This document shows, piece by piece, positions 1 to 7,241 of a stretch of DNA of 25,004 nucleotides. The position numbers and the translations under genes were made by a program. How positions within the stretch are numbered: position 1 is the stretch's first letter; each line of letters opens with the position of its first letter. The notes beneath the pieces were generated by a model that saw only the letters and a program-made list of their open reading frames with translations, had not been told where the DNA came from and ran no database searches. Origin of the DNA: L227-5C sp038209275. Lineage in GTDB: Bacteria; Chloroflexota; Chloroflexia; Chloroheliales; Chloroheliaceae. The stretch is taken from the NCBI GenBank assembly GCA_038209275.1, contig JBBQXW010000077.1, forward strand, positions 1 to 25,004, given 5' to 3'.

Positions 1-43
1 GCGGTTCAAGTGGGGCCAGCAGCTTTTGAAACAAGCGCGGCGA

Positions 44-112
44 AGTGGTAAAATTTGACATGAGAAAGCTTTTCTAGACTAAATTTTGATTAGGTCTCGA
101 AATTTTACCACT
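44..112. repeat. 13-bp perfect inverted repeat upstream of the first gene
   Basis: AGTGGTAAAATTT at 44-56 is repeated exactly in inverted orientation at 100-112, with a 43-bp spacer. The spacer contains a smaller near-palindrome around AGAAAGCTTTTCT (63-75). No transposase is present. It could be a hairpin, the ends of a small non-autonomous element, or a protein-binding dyad; the sequence does not decide. Confidence 0.55.
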
Positions 113-183
113 AGCGAAGCTTTCTTGGTAGTCCCATTTGCTTCAAAGTTAGCCTTTAGGCTGAGCATTTTTCAATTCTTAAA

Positions 184-1116
184 GTGCCTTTGGTTTTCTT
201 TTCACTTACTTGCTTAACGCATCACAAGTGCGTCGCCTCAATCTTTATAACCTACGGTATCAACAAATTTTTAGATAAGAAGAGCTTTGCAGTAACTATT
301 GGAGATTATCACATTTTACCTAAAGCTCTAAACAAGCCTATTGCTCAAATTCTGCCACCATTCGAAATCGCTTTAGGTGTACTGTTAATTTTCGATATAG
401 CAGTTTTGCCAACAGCAGCGATTATAACTGTTCTACTTTTACTATTTACCGTTGCTATTGTCCGTGCTGGCGCAGACTCAACAACGGAGCTTAAATCTTG
501 TGGATGTACTGCTAATAGCACTACTCCTCTATGGGTCGCTTTGGTTCGCAATGCCATATTATTGGTAGCACTTTGTCTTATAATTCTTGGAGAACTAGCT
601 CGGTTAGAAAATTTACGTCTGTTACCCGAATATACTATACTGACGCTAGGTAGTATGGCTATCTTTGTAGTGGTTACAGGGCGTGTCATGGCGCAAAGAA
701 ATCTTTCTCTTCAGCAGAATTTGCAAAAATTGGGAGAGAAAAGAGAAACTGATGAACAGAGTATGTCCACTACAGATAATAACTTGATTATTAGTGGTAA
801 GGACCAAGGCATCAGTTCCAGCTTTATAACTCGACGAAGTTTTGCTAAACTAGGAACGAGTGTAGGCTTTATCTTACTCGCGGTGTTTTTGACTGGTCAG
901 GTGCCTACTGCAAGAGCCGCAACGTATCCTTGCCCTACTGGTACAAATTGTGGTTGTAGTAGTGGTGCCTCTGAATTTTATGGGGCGTGTATTGACATAG
1001 GTATGGGTCGTCGGGAGAAGGCAGTTTATAATGTCTATTGCGCTTGGTGCTGTGACCCTTACTCTAGTCAGATTTGTATAGAGTCAATTGATTATTCGTA
1101 CTCGGTGCCTTGTTAA
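184..1116 (+). CDS. MauE/DoxX-like membrane protein fused to a secreted-type cysteine-rich tail
   Basis: Residues about 15-170 look like the MauE family, membrane proteins with four helices that support disulfide or redox maturation of methylamine dehydrogenase and related exported proteins. Visible family traits are the segment ending in YGINKF, the following ILPPFEIALGVLL helix, a C-G-C pair (C106, C108) and a VRNAILL helix. After a polar linker (171-215) comes a second module: TRRSFAKLG (216-224), which resembles a twin-arginine motif, then a hydrophobic stretch and an AxA-like site (TARAA), then about 64 residues with nine cysteines (C250, C256, C258, C269, C286, C289, C290, C298, C310). 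That tail loosely recalls the light subunit of methylamine dehydrogenase, but no tryptophylquinone tryptophan pair can be assigned. The GTG start has no good ribosome-binding site and the first helix is short and polar (HHKC), so the true start, or an N-terminal truncation, is open. It is probably cotranscribed with the small gene at 1139. Confidence 0.6.
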   Translation: MPLVFFSLTCLTHHKCVASIFITYGINKFLDKKSFAVTIGDYHILPKALNKPIAQILPPFEIALGVLLIFDIAVLPTAAIITVLLLLFTVAIVRAGADSTTELKSCGCTANSTTPLWVALVRNAILLVALCLIILGELARLENLRLLPEYTILTLGSMAIFVVVTGRVMAQRNLSLQQNLQKLGEKRETDEQSMSTTDNNLIISGKDQGISSSFITRRSFAKLGTSVGFILLAVFLTGQVPTARAATYPCPTGTNCGCSSGASEFYGACIDIGMGRREKAVYNVYCAWCCDPYSSQICIESIDYSYSVPC

Positions 1117-1138
1117 TTTCTTAGATTAGGAGGTCTGT

Positions 1139-1477
1139 ATGAATCATAGTATAGCAATAGTAGCTGCAAAAGCCGGGGAAGTTGGAGCTTATAAAATTAG
1201 TGAACTAAACAAGAACCCCTTATTTGCCGACAAGTCCGAGTTAGTTTGTCCTAAATGTGGGCAAATGGTATCAGTGCCAGATGGTAATTTTATGAACTAT
1301 ACCCAGAGGCTCTCGAAAGAGTTAGGCAACTCTCATGTTTATGTTCGTTTAACTTTTCACTGTCAGGAAAAGGTTAATTTACCACCGGGTTATGTGAAAA
1401 AAGATCGCTCAGAATTGCCACCAGCTGAACAGACCCGTTTGGATAAATGGGTACAGGAGCTAAAAAATAGAGGGTAA
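1139..1477 (+). CDS. Small CxxC protein of unknown function
   Basis: A 112-residue soluble protein preceded by a strong AGGAGGT ribosome-binding site 6 bases before the ATG. It has one CPKCG knuckle (C37, C40) and a later H74-C75 pair, which together could bind one zinc ion. There is no signal peptide or membrane segment. The C-terminus is charged and helical (ELPPAEQTRLDKWVQELK). It lies 22 bp after the MauE-like fusion and before the terminator at 1591, so the two probably form one transcript and may act together. I do not recognise the family. An intended zinc-ribbon role is inference from four possible ligands only. Confidence 0.65.
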   Translation: MNHSIAIVAAKAGEVGAYKISELNKNPLFADKSELVCPKCGQMVSVPDGNFMNYTQRLSKELGNSHVYVRLTFHCQEKVNLPPGYVKKDRSELPPAEQTRLDKWVQELKNRG

Positions 1478-1541
1478 TATTCGGTAGCCTAAGTTTGGGG
1501 TCTTCATTACTTTACTACGTAAATTGTAATTTGATTGTTCT

Positions 1542-1566
1542 AGCCTACTTTCTGAAAAAGCAGGCT
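1542..1566 (+). terminator. Possible weak hairpin after the first two genes
   Basis: AGCCT-A-CTTT at 1542-1551 can pair with AAAG-C-AGGCT at 1557-1566 around one mismatch. The following CTTATTAT is a poor U tract, so this may be an accessory hairpin to the stronger one just downstream. Confidence 0.3.
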
Positions 1567-1590
1567 CTTATTATAGAATGTCCAAAATAG

Positions 1591-1628
1591 AGCTTGATTA
1601 TCTGAGGATAATTCAGGCTTCTTTTTAT
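1591..1628 (+). terminator. Rho-independent terminator of the MauE-like / CxxC gene pair
   Basis: AGCTTGATTATC (1591-1602) pairs with GATAATTCAGGCT (1607-1619) with one bulge and one G-T pair, around a TGAG loop. It is followed by CTTTTTATT. It lies 114 bp after the stop codon of the small CxxC gene and points the same way. Confidence 0.65.
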
Positions 1629-1804
1629 TAGATTGAAACCTTTTTCACAGAGACTACGTATAAAATACAACGCTACTGTACTGCGATTTTTTTAGGATAG
1701 CGCGGCTTAATCAGCCAGAAGTTTTAACAAGTTAAGAAGAGTGTTAATTTTCCATATGAATTGGTGCGCGGTAGCATTGGAGGTTCGCTTTTTGCCCGAA
1801 AAAC

Positions 1805-1813
1805 TGATATAAT
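1805..1813 (+). promoter_or_regulatory. Extended -10 promoter of ftsH
   Basis: TGATATAAT is a perfect sigma-70 -10 hexamer with the TGn extension. No good -35 is seen; TTCGCT at 1784-1789 is the best at an 18-bp spacing. A start near 1820 would give a leader of about 140 nt before ftsH. TGATATAAT also precedes the gene at 23699, and TGATATAAG precedes the gene at 5175. Confidence 0.5.
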
Positions 1814-1961
1814 TCAGGTTAAGCGGTCAAATCAATATGACCAGCGGCCCTATATTTAGAGAACACTTCCCGCCATCGAAGGGCTGGCTTTAACTAAAGA
1901 GGCGGCTTCTCGGCTGGAAATTAAAATATAAAAGGATCGGAAGTGGTCTGGAGGTTATTTT

Positions 1962-3947
1962 ATGCCTAGTGATAATAAATGGTTACGGAACAGCTTCGTC
2001 TACCTGATTATAATGGTAGCCGTTTTAGCGTTGTTCTTCACCATCCTGGGAAATAAGGGCGGGGATAGCAATAATACCGTTCCTATCAGCAAGGTGTTGC
2101 GCGATGCGGCTGACCCCAATTCCAAAGTTAAGACGATTGCAATCACTAACGATAGCGATGTGGTGCGGGTGCAGTATAGCGATTCGCAGGGCGAGAAAAT
2201 AGCCCGCCGCGAAACCGGCAGCGACTTTACCATGCAACTCAAGAACGCTGGCTTTGATTTTAGCAAAACTGGCGTAGAGGTTAAGGTCAACGAATCCTCG
2301 CAATGGGGTGGTTGGCTCAATACTTTGACTTTCCTTCTGCCCACTTTGCTCTTTATCGGCGTACTGGTCTTCATGATGCGCCAGGCGCAGGGTTCTAATA
2401 ATCAGGCGCTTAGTTTTGGCAAGAGCCGCGCCCGCATGTTCATGGGCAACAAGCCCAGCGTAACTTTTGCGGATGTAGCGGGAGTCGAGGAATCGAAGCA
2501 AGAACTGGCGGAAGTAGTCGAGTTCTTGAAATACCCCGACAAGTTTGCGGCCCTCGGCGCACGTATTCCGAAGGGTGTGCTGCTGGTTGGCCCTCCCGGA
2601 ACGGGTAAAACGCTGCTTTCCAAAGCGGTGGCTGGCGAAGCGGGTGTGCCGTTCTTTAGCATCAGTGGCTCGGAATTTGTCGAAATGTTTGTCGGCGTTG
2701 GCGCAAGCCGCGTCCGCGATTTGTTCGACCAGGCCAAGCGCAACTCGCCCTGCATCATCTTTATTGACGAAATTGATGCCGTTGGTCGGCAGCGCGGTGC
2801 TGGTCTGGGCGGTAGCCACGACGAGCGTGAGCAGACCTTGAATCAGATTCTGGTTGAGATGGACGGCTTCGATAGCAATACCAACGTTATTATTATCGCT
2901 GCCACCAACCGACCCGACGTTCTTGACCCGGCGCTATTGCGGCCCGGACGTTTTGACCGGCAGGTAGTGCTGGATCGCCCGGATGTCAGAGGCCGTATCG
3001 CTATTCTGGAAGTTCACTCCAAAGGTAAGCCGTTGGAGAAAGAAGTTTCGCTGGAAACGCTGGCAAAGCAGACTCCTGGGTTTAGCGGGGCTGACCTGGA
3101 AAATCTGGTCAACGAGGCCGCTATCCTGGCCGCCCGGCGCAACCGCAAGACTGTCTCGATGCACGAACTTGAAGAAGCGGTTGACCGGGTAATTGCTGGC
3201 CCGGAGCGCAAGAGTCGTATTATTAGCGAGACCGAGAAACGGATTACCGCCTATCACGAAGTTGGTCATGCACTGGTCGCCCGAATGTTGCCCAATGTAG
3301 ACCCGGTTCACAAGATTTCGATTATCCCGCGTGGTATGGCTGGTGGCTACACTCGTGTTCTGCCCAGCGAAGACCGCTTTTTGGGAACTAAATCGCAGTT
3401 TGAAGACCAGATTGCCTGGGGTCTGGGTGGTCGGGCTGCCGAAGAGGTTATCTTTGGTGAGATTTCGAGCGGTGCCAGTAACGACATCGAGAAGGCGACT
3501 GATATGGCCCGCCGGATGGTGACGCAATACGGCATGAGCAAGAAACTTGGCCCGATGGCTTTTGGTCAGAAAGAAGAGCTAGTCTTTTTGGGTCGCGAAA
3601 TCAGTGAGCAGCGTAACTACTCCGACGAAGTAGCCTACGAGATTGACAAGGAAGTTCGCAGCATCATTGACTTTGGTTACAACAAGGCCCGCCGTATTCT
3701 GAGCGAGAACCGCGAGAAGCTGGTTGAAATTTCCGAGTTGCTGATCCAGAAAGAAACGCTGGAAGGCGACGAGTTCGAGGAAATGTTCTCCATCCCGCGC
3801 CCGCAGCCCAAGCCGTTCTTCCGACCGCAAATGTCGGACAATCGGCCTGAACTGGGCGAACGCGAGAATGAAGCCGCTACCCGCTTGCGCGACCAGAACC
3901 AGGGCAATCAGCCCGGCGGTTTCCGTCCCGCTCCCGGCCCGGCCTAA
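1962..3947 (+). CDS. ftsH: ATP-dependent zinc metalloprotease FtsH
   Basis: Membrane-anchored AAA+ protease that extracts and degrades misfolded membrane proteins and short-lived regulators; the family works as a hexamer. Two N-terminal membrane segments (about 9-27 and 119-140) bracket a small extracytoplasmic domain. The AAA domain follows: Walker A GPPGTGKT 210-217, Walker B IIFIDEID 265-272, and the second region of homology with AATNRPD and the arginine-finger motif RPGRFDR. The protease domain has the zinc site HEVGH 432-436 and the third ligand D508 in SNDIEKAT. At 661 residues it is full length, with a proline- and glutamine-rich tail after about residue 605. The ATG has GGAGG 7 bases upstream. 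It stands alone, between its own promoter and tandem terminators. All key residues are intact. Confidence 0.98.
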   Translation: MPSDNKWLRNSFVYLIIMVAVLALFFTILGNKGGDSNNTVPISKVLRDAADPNSKVKTIAITNDSDVVRVQYSDSQGEKIARRETGSDFTMQLKNAGFDFSKTGVEVKVNESSQWGGWLNTLTFLLPTLLFIGVLVFMMRQAQGSNNQALSFGKSRARMFMGNKPSVTFADVAGVEESKQELAEVVEFLKYPDKFAALGARIPKGVLLVGPPGTGKTLLSKAVAGEAGVPFFSISGSEFVEMFVGVGASRVRDLFDQAKRNSPCIIFIDEIDAVGRQRGAGLGGSHDEREQTLNQILVEMDGFDSNTNVIIIAATNRPDVLDPALLRPGRFDRQVVLDRPDVRGRIAILEVHSKGKPLEKEVSLETLAKQTPGFSGADLENLVNEAAILAARRNRKTVSMHELEEAVDRVIAGPERKSRIISETEKRITAYHEVGHALVARMLPNVDPVHKISIIPRGMAGGYTRVLPSEDRFLGTKSQFEDQIAWGLGGRAAEEVIFGEISSGASNDIEKATDMARRMVTQYGMSKKLGPMAFGQKEELVFLGREISEQRNYSDEVAYEIDKEVRSIIDFGYNKARRILSENREKLVEISELLIQKETLEGDEFEEMFSIPRPQPKPFFRPQMSDNRPELGERENEAATRLRDQNQGNQPGGFRPAPGPA

Positions 3948-3970
3948 CCGCTGAGAAATAGTTTTAGAAA

Positions 3971-4006
3971 AAGAGCTGATGGTGAAAACCATCAGCTCTT
4001 TTTTGT
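3971..4006 (+). terminator. Strong terminator of ftsH
   Basis: AAGAGCTGATGGT (3971-3983) pairs perfectly with ACCATCAGCTCTT (3988-4000) around a GAAA loop and runs into a T tract. It begins 24 bp after the ftsH stop codon. Confidence 0.93.
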
Positions 4007-4028
4007 ATTGGTGAAACTTATCAAATCA

Positions 4029-4052
4029 GGCCGCTATTCTGGCGGCTTTTTT
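4029..4052 (+). terminator. Second, tandem terminator after ftsH
   Basis: GCCGC (4030-4034) pairs with GCGGC (4042-4046) and is followed by six T residues. It lies 23 bp beyond the first terminator and gives a fail-safe pair before the copper genes. Confidence 0.7.
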
Positions 4053-4123
4053 GCGTTCTTATTTGTCAAACGGAAGATTGACGGTTCTATAGTCCGGCTG
4101 GCGGCAAACAAAGCTAATTCTTT

Positions 4124-4129
4124 TATAAT
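4124..4129 (+). promoter_or_regulatory. Candidate -10 box for the exported protein gene at 4310
   Basis: A perfect TATAAT hexamer in AT-rich DNA after the tandem terminators. No convincing -35 is seen at 16-18 bp, and the leader would be about 175 nt. Confidence 0.3.
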
Positions 4130-4309
4130 GTTTTTAGTCTGCTACACTATAGACAAATGTCTCTTTCTCCCCTAAAATCAATCTGTACTAATTCCGCATA
4201 GCTTACAATTTTATTTGATTATCGGGCGACCCAGGCTTTGCCAGCTTGTTCTTGATGTGGGTAGCGCGAAAATTCGGCTCTGAAGAAGTTGAAATCAAGG
4301 AGTAATAAA

Positions 4310-5047
4310 GTGATTTTTGGGAAGAAACGCATTGGTTTAGCGGCGTTGGTGGCCGCGCTTATGCTGGTGCTGATATTGCCGGGGATTGCTTCGGCCCACG
4401 AACGACGTATGGTTGGTAAGTATCAGATGGTGGTTGGTTTTTCGACTGAGCCAGCCTTTGCGGGTGATAAAAACGGCCTTGACCTGACGATTTGCCAGGG
4501 CGAATGTAAATATGATGGCACGGGAGCGGCCCGTGTGCTGACCAACCCGGTCAAAGATGCCGACAAAACGCTTAAGGCGGAAGTGATTAGCGCTGGGGCT
4601 GCCCCGTTGCCACTGGAAGTAAAGGCTCGTTTTGGGGCGGACGGCAAGTACGACGGCTTTTTCTACCCGACCAAAGCCGGGGATTATACCTTCCGTATTT
4701 TCGGCACTATCGGTAGTGATAAGATAGACGAGAAATTCAGTTCCAGCCCAACTACTTTTGGTTCGGTGGAAGATGTGGCGGCTTTGCAGTATCCGACGAA
4801 ACTTTCGGTCAGCCCCGGCAGCAACCCCGAAACTATCGCTTTGCAACAACAGGCGAAAGAAGCTAAAGATGCCGCCGGAACTGCCACTATTTTCGGCATC
4901 ATTGGGATGGTAGTTGGTTTGCTAGGGCTGGGGGCGGCGGCTTTCGCGATTAGCCGGAGCCGAATGGCGGTAGCATCACCAGCCTCGGATGCTTCTCGTG
5001 AAGCGGCTATGTCGAGCAATAATCGGCGTGGGCCGGATGCGGGCTAA
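4310..5047 (+). CDS. Exported, membrane-anchored Ig-like protein, probably copper-associated
   Basis: A 245-residue protein with a signal peptide (1-29, cleavage after IASA), an extracytoplasmic beta-rich domain (about 30-165), an alanine/glutamine linker, one membrane helix (191-215) and a short polar tail. If cleaved as predicted, the mature chain begins with histidine (HERRM), as CopC-type copper proteins do; two cysteines (C62, C66) lie in the domain. I chose the GTG at 4310 because AAGGAG at 4297-4302 sits 7 bases before it; an in-frame TTG at 4289 would lie upstream of that site and has none of its own. The next gene is a CopC-CopD fusion 127 bp downstream, though a terminator separates them. 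The copper link is inference from context and the N-terminal histidine; the domain itself is not one I can name. Confidence 0.75.
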   Translation: MIFGKKRIGLAALVAALMLVLILPGIASAHERRMVGKYQMVVGFSTEPAFAGDKNGLDLTICQGECKYDGTGAARVLTNPVKDADKTLKAEVISAGAAPLPLEVKARFGADGKYDGFFYPTKAGDYTFRIFGTIGSDKIDEKFSSSPTTFGSVEDVAALQYPTKLSVSPGSNPETIALQQQAKEAKDAAGTATIFGIIGMVVGLLGLGAAAFAISRSRMAVASPASDASREAAMSSNNRRGPDAG

Positions 5048-5089
5048 GAATCCAGCAAATCTAATCATCTTCTCATTGAATCAGGGCGG

Positions 5090-5127
5090 GCAACCAGCTT
5101 CCACATTGGATGCTGGTTGCTTTTGTT
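5090..5127 (+). terminator. Terminator of the exported protein gene
   Basis: GCAACCAGC (5090-5098) pairs perfectly with GCTGGTTGC (5112-5120) and is followed by TTTTGTTT. It separates the gene at 4310 from the CopC-CopD gene, which has its own promoter. Confidence 0.85.
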
Positions 5128-5132
5128 TGTTA

Positions 5133-5141
5133 TGATATAAG
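5133..5141 (+). promoter_or_regulatory. Extended -10 promoter of the CopC-CopD gene
   Basis: TGATATAAG is a near-consensus -10 with the TGn extension, 34 bases before the ATG at 5175. The leader would be about 27 nt. It is the same word as the -10 element before ftsH except for the last base. Confidence 0.45.
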
Positions 5142-5174
5142 AAGTTTCTAGTTTCTGGTTATAGATGTGGGTTT

Positions 5175-7112
5175 ATGAAATCTTTTGCTCTTAAGAAAAT
5201 AATTTTTGTTGGTTTTATAATTCTGACGTTGGGGATGCTCAGTCTCAAGACGACATGGGCGCACGCCAATTATGTCAGGAGCGACCCGCTTGCTAATAGC
5301 AGTCTGGCGGCAGGGCAACCGCCCGCAAAAATTCAGGTCTGGTTTAGCGAAGGGCTTGAGCCGAAGTTCAGCGAATTGCAGGTGTTGAACAACCAGCGCC
5401 AGCGCATAGACAACGCCGATAGCAAAGTATTGCCGGATACACCGCAAGCCATGGTGGTGACGCTCAAGCCGGGCTTGCCGGACGGCGCTTACACTGTAAT
5501 CTACAAAACGACCTCAATTGAAGACGGGCATGTAGTCAAGAATAGTTTTGCCTTTGTGGTCGGGGCTGGGCCGTTACCCACGCCGGAAGCGATTAATCAG
5601 GCCGATATTGCCAGCGAAGCCGACGACAATTTTAACTTCTGGGGCGTGCTATTGCGCTGGTTGAATTATTTGGGCGCAGCAACGCTCATTGGCGGCGTGG
5701 CATGGTGGCTACTGGTCTGGCAACCTTCGCTACGTAAAGTAAGCGAACGCATCGGGCCGGAACAGGCGGCGGCGGATGCTGTTTCGCGGCGGCGTGGTAC
5801 TTTGCTGCTAACGCTGGCGCTGGTACTGTTGTGGGTAGGTTGGTTGGGCTGGCTTTTGTACCAGGGGACACGCTTTAGCGGCGTGACATTCTGGGAGCTA
5901 CTCGGTAGCCCGGCTTTTGGCGATTTGTTGTTTGGCAGCCGCTTCGGGATAGTCTGGCTGGGGCGATTGGTGATATTAGTGGCGGCAACGATTATTTTGC
6001 TTTTTATAACCGGACGGATTTCTTTATCCGGCACAGGCTTACCCCGCCGCGCCCGGTTGAATCTTGTACCAGAGGTAGACCCACCCGCCCCTCGTACCGT
6101 TCCTGCCGGGCTAGAGGCTGATACAACTCACAGTGTCGCTACAAACGGCCTGGGAAGCGCGGCAAAGGCCGCTAACTCTGGTTATTGGCTATTGCTGGTG
6201 GGCGGGGCGCTACTAATGTTTACCACGCTTTTCAACGCCCATGCTACTCTCGAATCGGCCTGGTTGTTAGTTCCGGCGCACTGGCTGCATTTGATGTCTA
6301 CTGGCTTTTGGGTAGGTGGCCTGTTTTATATGGCGCTGGCTTTGCCGCCTGCGCTGGCAGCGTTGCGTCCCGGTACGGGAGACCGCACCCGCTTGTTGGC
6401 GGCACTGATACCGAACTTTTCGATTATTGGCATAATCAGCGTAGCGATTTTGTTGACGACGGGAACGGTTCAAGCGGCGATTCATCTTGGCGCAGTCAGC
6501 GACTTTTTTGATACAAATTATGGCATCGCTCTTTTCATCAAATTGCTGGTGGTGACGGTGCTGCTGCTTTTTGGGGCGTATCATCTGCTCAGAGTCAGTC
6601 CGGCGCTAAAGGGTTTTGCCAAACGCAAAAGCGAGAAGAACGGGGCGGGGTCGGTGGCGGCGGGCCAATTGCAGCTTAATTTTAGGCGCTCGGTGCAAAT
6701 TGAAGCCTTGATTGCCATAGTTTTGCTGGTAATTGTATCCTCGCTGTTGAGTTTTGGCCCGCCCAACGGCGCGGCAAAAAGTGGTCTGGTTTTGCGAGGA
6801 CAAGCCGCCGACCTGAGTTATGTTTTGCAGGTGAACCCCGGTGAACTGGGCAATAACAATTTTAGCCTGAATCTGACCCAGAGCGACAACCAACCTTTGA
6901 CCAAAGCCAATGCGGTGCTTTTGCGCTTGAATATGACCGATATGGATATGGGAACTCAGCAAATTGAGCTAAAACCAGTAGCCAATCTGCCCGGCCATTA
7001 CCAGGCGCAGGGGCAGGTTTTGAGTATGTCGGGGCAATGGCGGGCCGAACTGCTGGTTCAGCGCGACGGCAAAGACGATGCCACAGCGCCTATTCTCTTC
7101 AAAATTAAATAA
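5175..7112 (+). CDS. CopC-CopD fusion with C-terminal YtkA-like domain
   Basis: Copper-binding and probable copper-transport membrane protein of the YcnJ type. A signal peptide (1-29) ends at TTWA, so the mature chain starts HAN, the classic CopC N-terminal copper histidine. The CopC domain runs to about residue 128 and keeps the other ligand motif, EDGH (D117, H119). From about 150 to 530 lies a CopD-type polytopic membrane domain with about eight helices, rich in tryptophan and histidine. A soluble segment from about 540 to 645 resembles YtkA/FixH-type domains and carries a methionine-rich patch (NMTDMDMG). At 645 residues this is the usual size for such three-part fusions. The ribosome-binding site is weak (TGTGGG). 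It follows another exported protein with a predicted N-terminal histidine, which suggests a copper locus. Confidence 0.88.
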   Translation: MKSFALKKIIFVGFIILTLGMLSLKTTWAHANYVRSDPLANSSLAAGQPPAKIQVWFSEGLEPKFSELQVLNNQRQRIDNADSKVLPDTPQAMVVTLKPGLPDGAYTVIYKTTSIEDGHVVKNSFAFVVGAGPLPTPEAINQADIASEADDNFNFWGVLLRWLNYLGAATLIGGVAWWLLVWQPSLRKVSERIGPEQAAADAVSRRRGTLLLTLALVLLWVGWLGWLLYQGTRFSGVTFWELLGSPAFGDLLFGSRFGIVWLGRLVILVAATIILLFITGRISLSGTGLPRRARLNLVPEVDPPAPRTVPAGLEADTTHSVATNGLGSAAKAANSGYWLLLVGGALLMFTTLFNAHATLESAWLLVPAHWLHLMSTGFWVGGLFYMALALPPALAALRPGTGDRTRLLAALIPNFSIIGIISVAILLTTGTVQAAIHLGAVSDFFDTNYGIALFIKLLVVTVLLLFGAYHLLRVSPALKGFAKRKSEKNGAGSVAAGQLQLNFRRSVQIEALIAIVLLVIVSSLLSFGPPNGAAKSGLVLRGQAADLSYVLQVNPGELGNNNFSLNLTQSDNQPLTKANAVLLRLNMTDMDMGTQQIELKPVANLPGHYQAQGQVLSMSGQWRAELLVQRDGKDDATAPILFKIK

Positions 7113-7140
7113 TTTGTTACTACAGAGCCTAAAGAAAAAG

Positions 7141-7220
7141 TCACCACGGAGGGTCGCAGACCCAACGGAGACACGGAGTTAAATTTAATTTTAAACTTTC
7201 CTCTGTGCCATCTGCGGTGA
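7141..7220. repeat. Imperfect palindromic CACGGAG/CTCTGTG repeat between convergent genes
   Basis: TCACC at 7141-7145 and CGCAGA at 7155-7160 are mirrored by TCTGCGGTGA at 7211-7220, and CACGGAG pairs loosely with CTCTGTG further in. It resembles the CACAGA elements at 15142 and 19349. On the minus strand the fold is followed by GACTTTTTCTTT, so it may also end transcription of the GGDEF gene. Confidence 0.5.
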
Positions 7221-7241
7221 GTAGTTACGATAATGTAAATT

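Larger units (their letters stand above)
1478..1961. other. 484-bp intergenic region between the CxxC gene and ftsH
   Basis: It holds a weak hairpin at 1542-1566, a terminator at 1591-1628, an AT-rich stretch around 1659-1666, and the ftsH promoter and leader from about 1805. No open reading frame with a credible ribosome-binding site and no structured RNA that I recognise is present. Confidence 0.5.

Noticed and set aside
184..1116. Methylamine dehydrogenase light subunit as the function of the cysteine-rich tail
   Set aside because: The cysteine pattern is only loosely similar and the two tryptophans that form the cofactor cannot be placed; no heavy subunit gene is nearby.
1815..1961. Riboswitch in the ftsH leader
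   Set aside because: The leader is long and can form small hairpins, but I saw no recognisable conserved core or terminator/antiterminator pair.
2025..2819. 264-codon open frame opposite ftsH on the minus strand
   Set aside because: It lies wholly inside ftsH, has no ribosome-binding site and shows no domain; it is a by-product of ftsH codon use. Other long antisense frames (2934-3527, 3579-3992, 17801-18496) were rejected for the same reason.
4289..4309. TTG at 4289 as the start of the exported protein gene
   Set aside because: AAGGAG at 4297-4302 lies downstream of it and is placed correctly for the GTG at 4310, which also gives a standard signal peptide.
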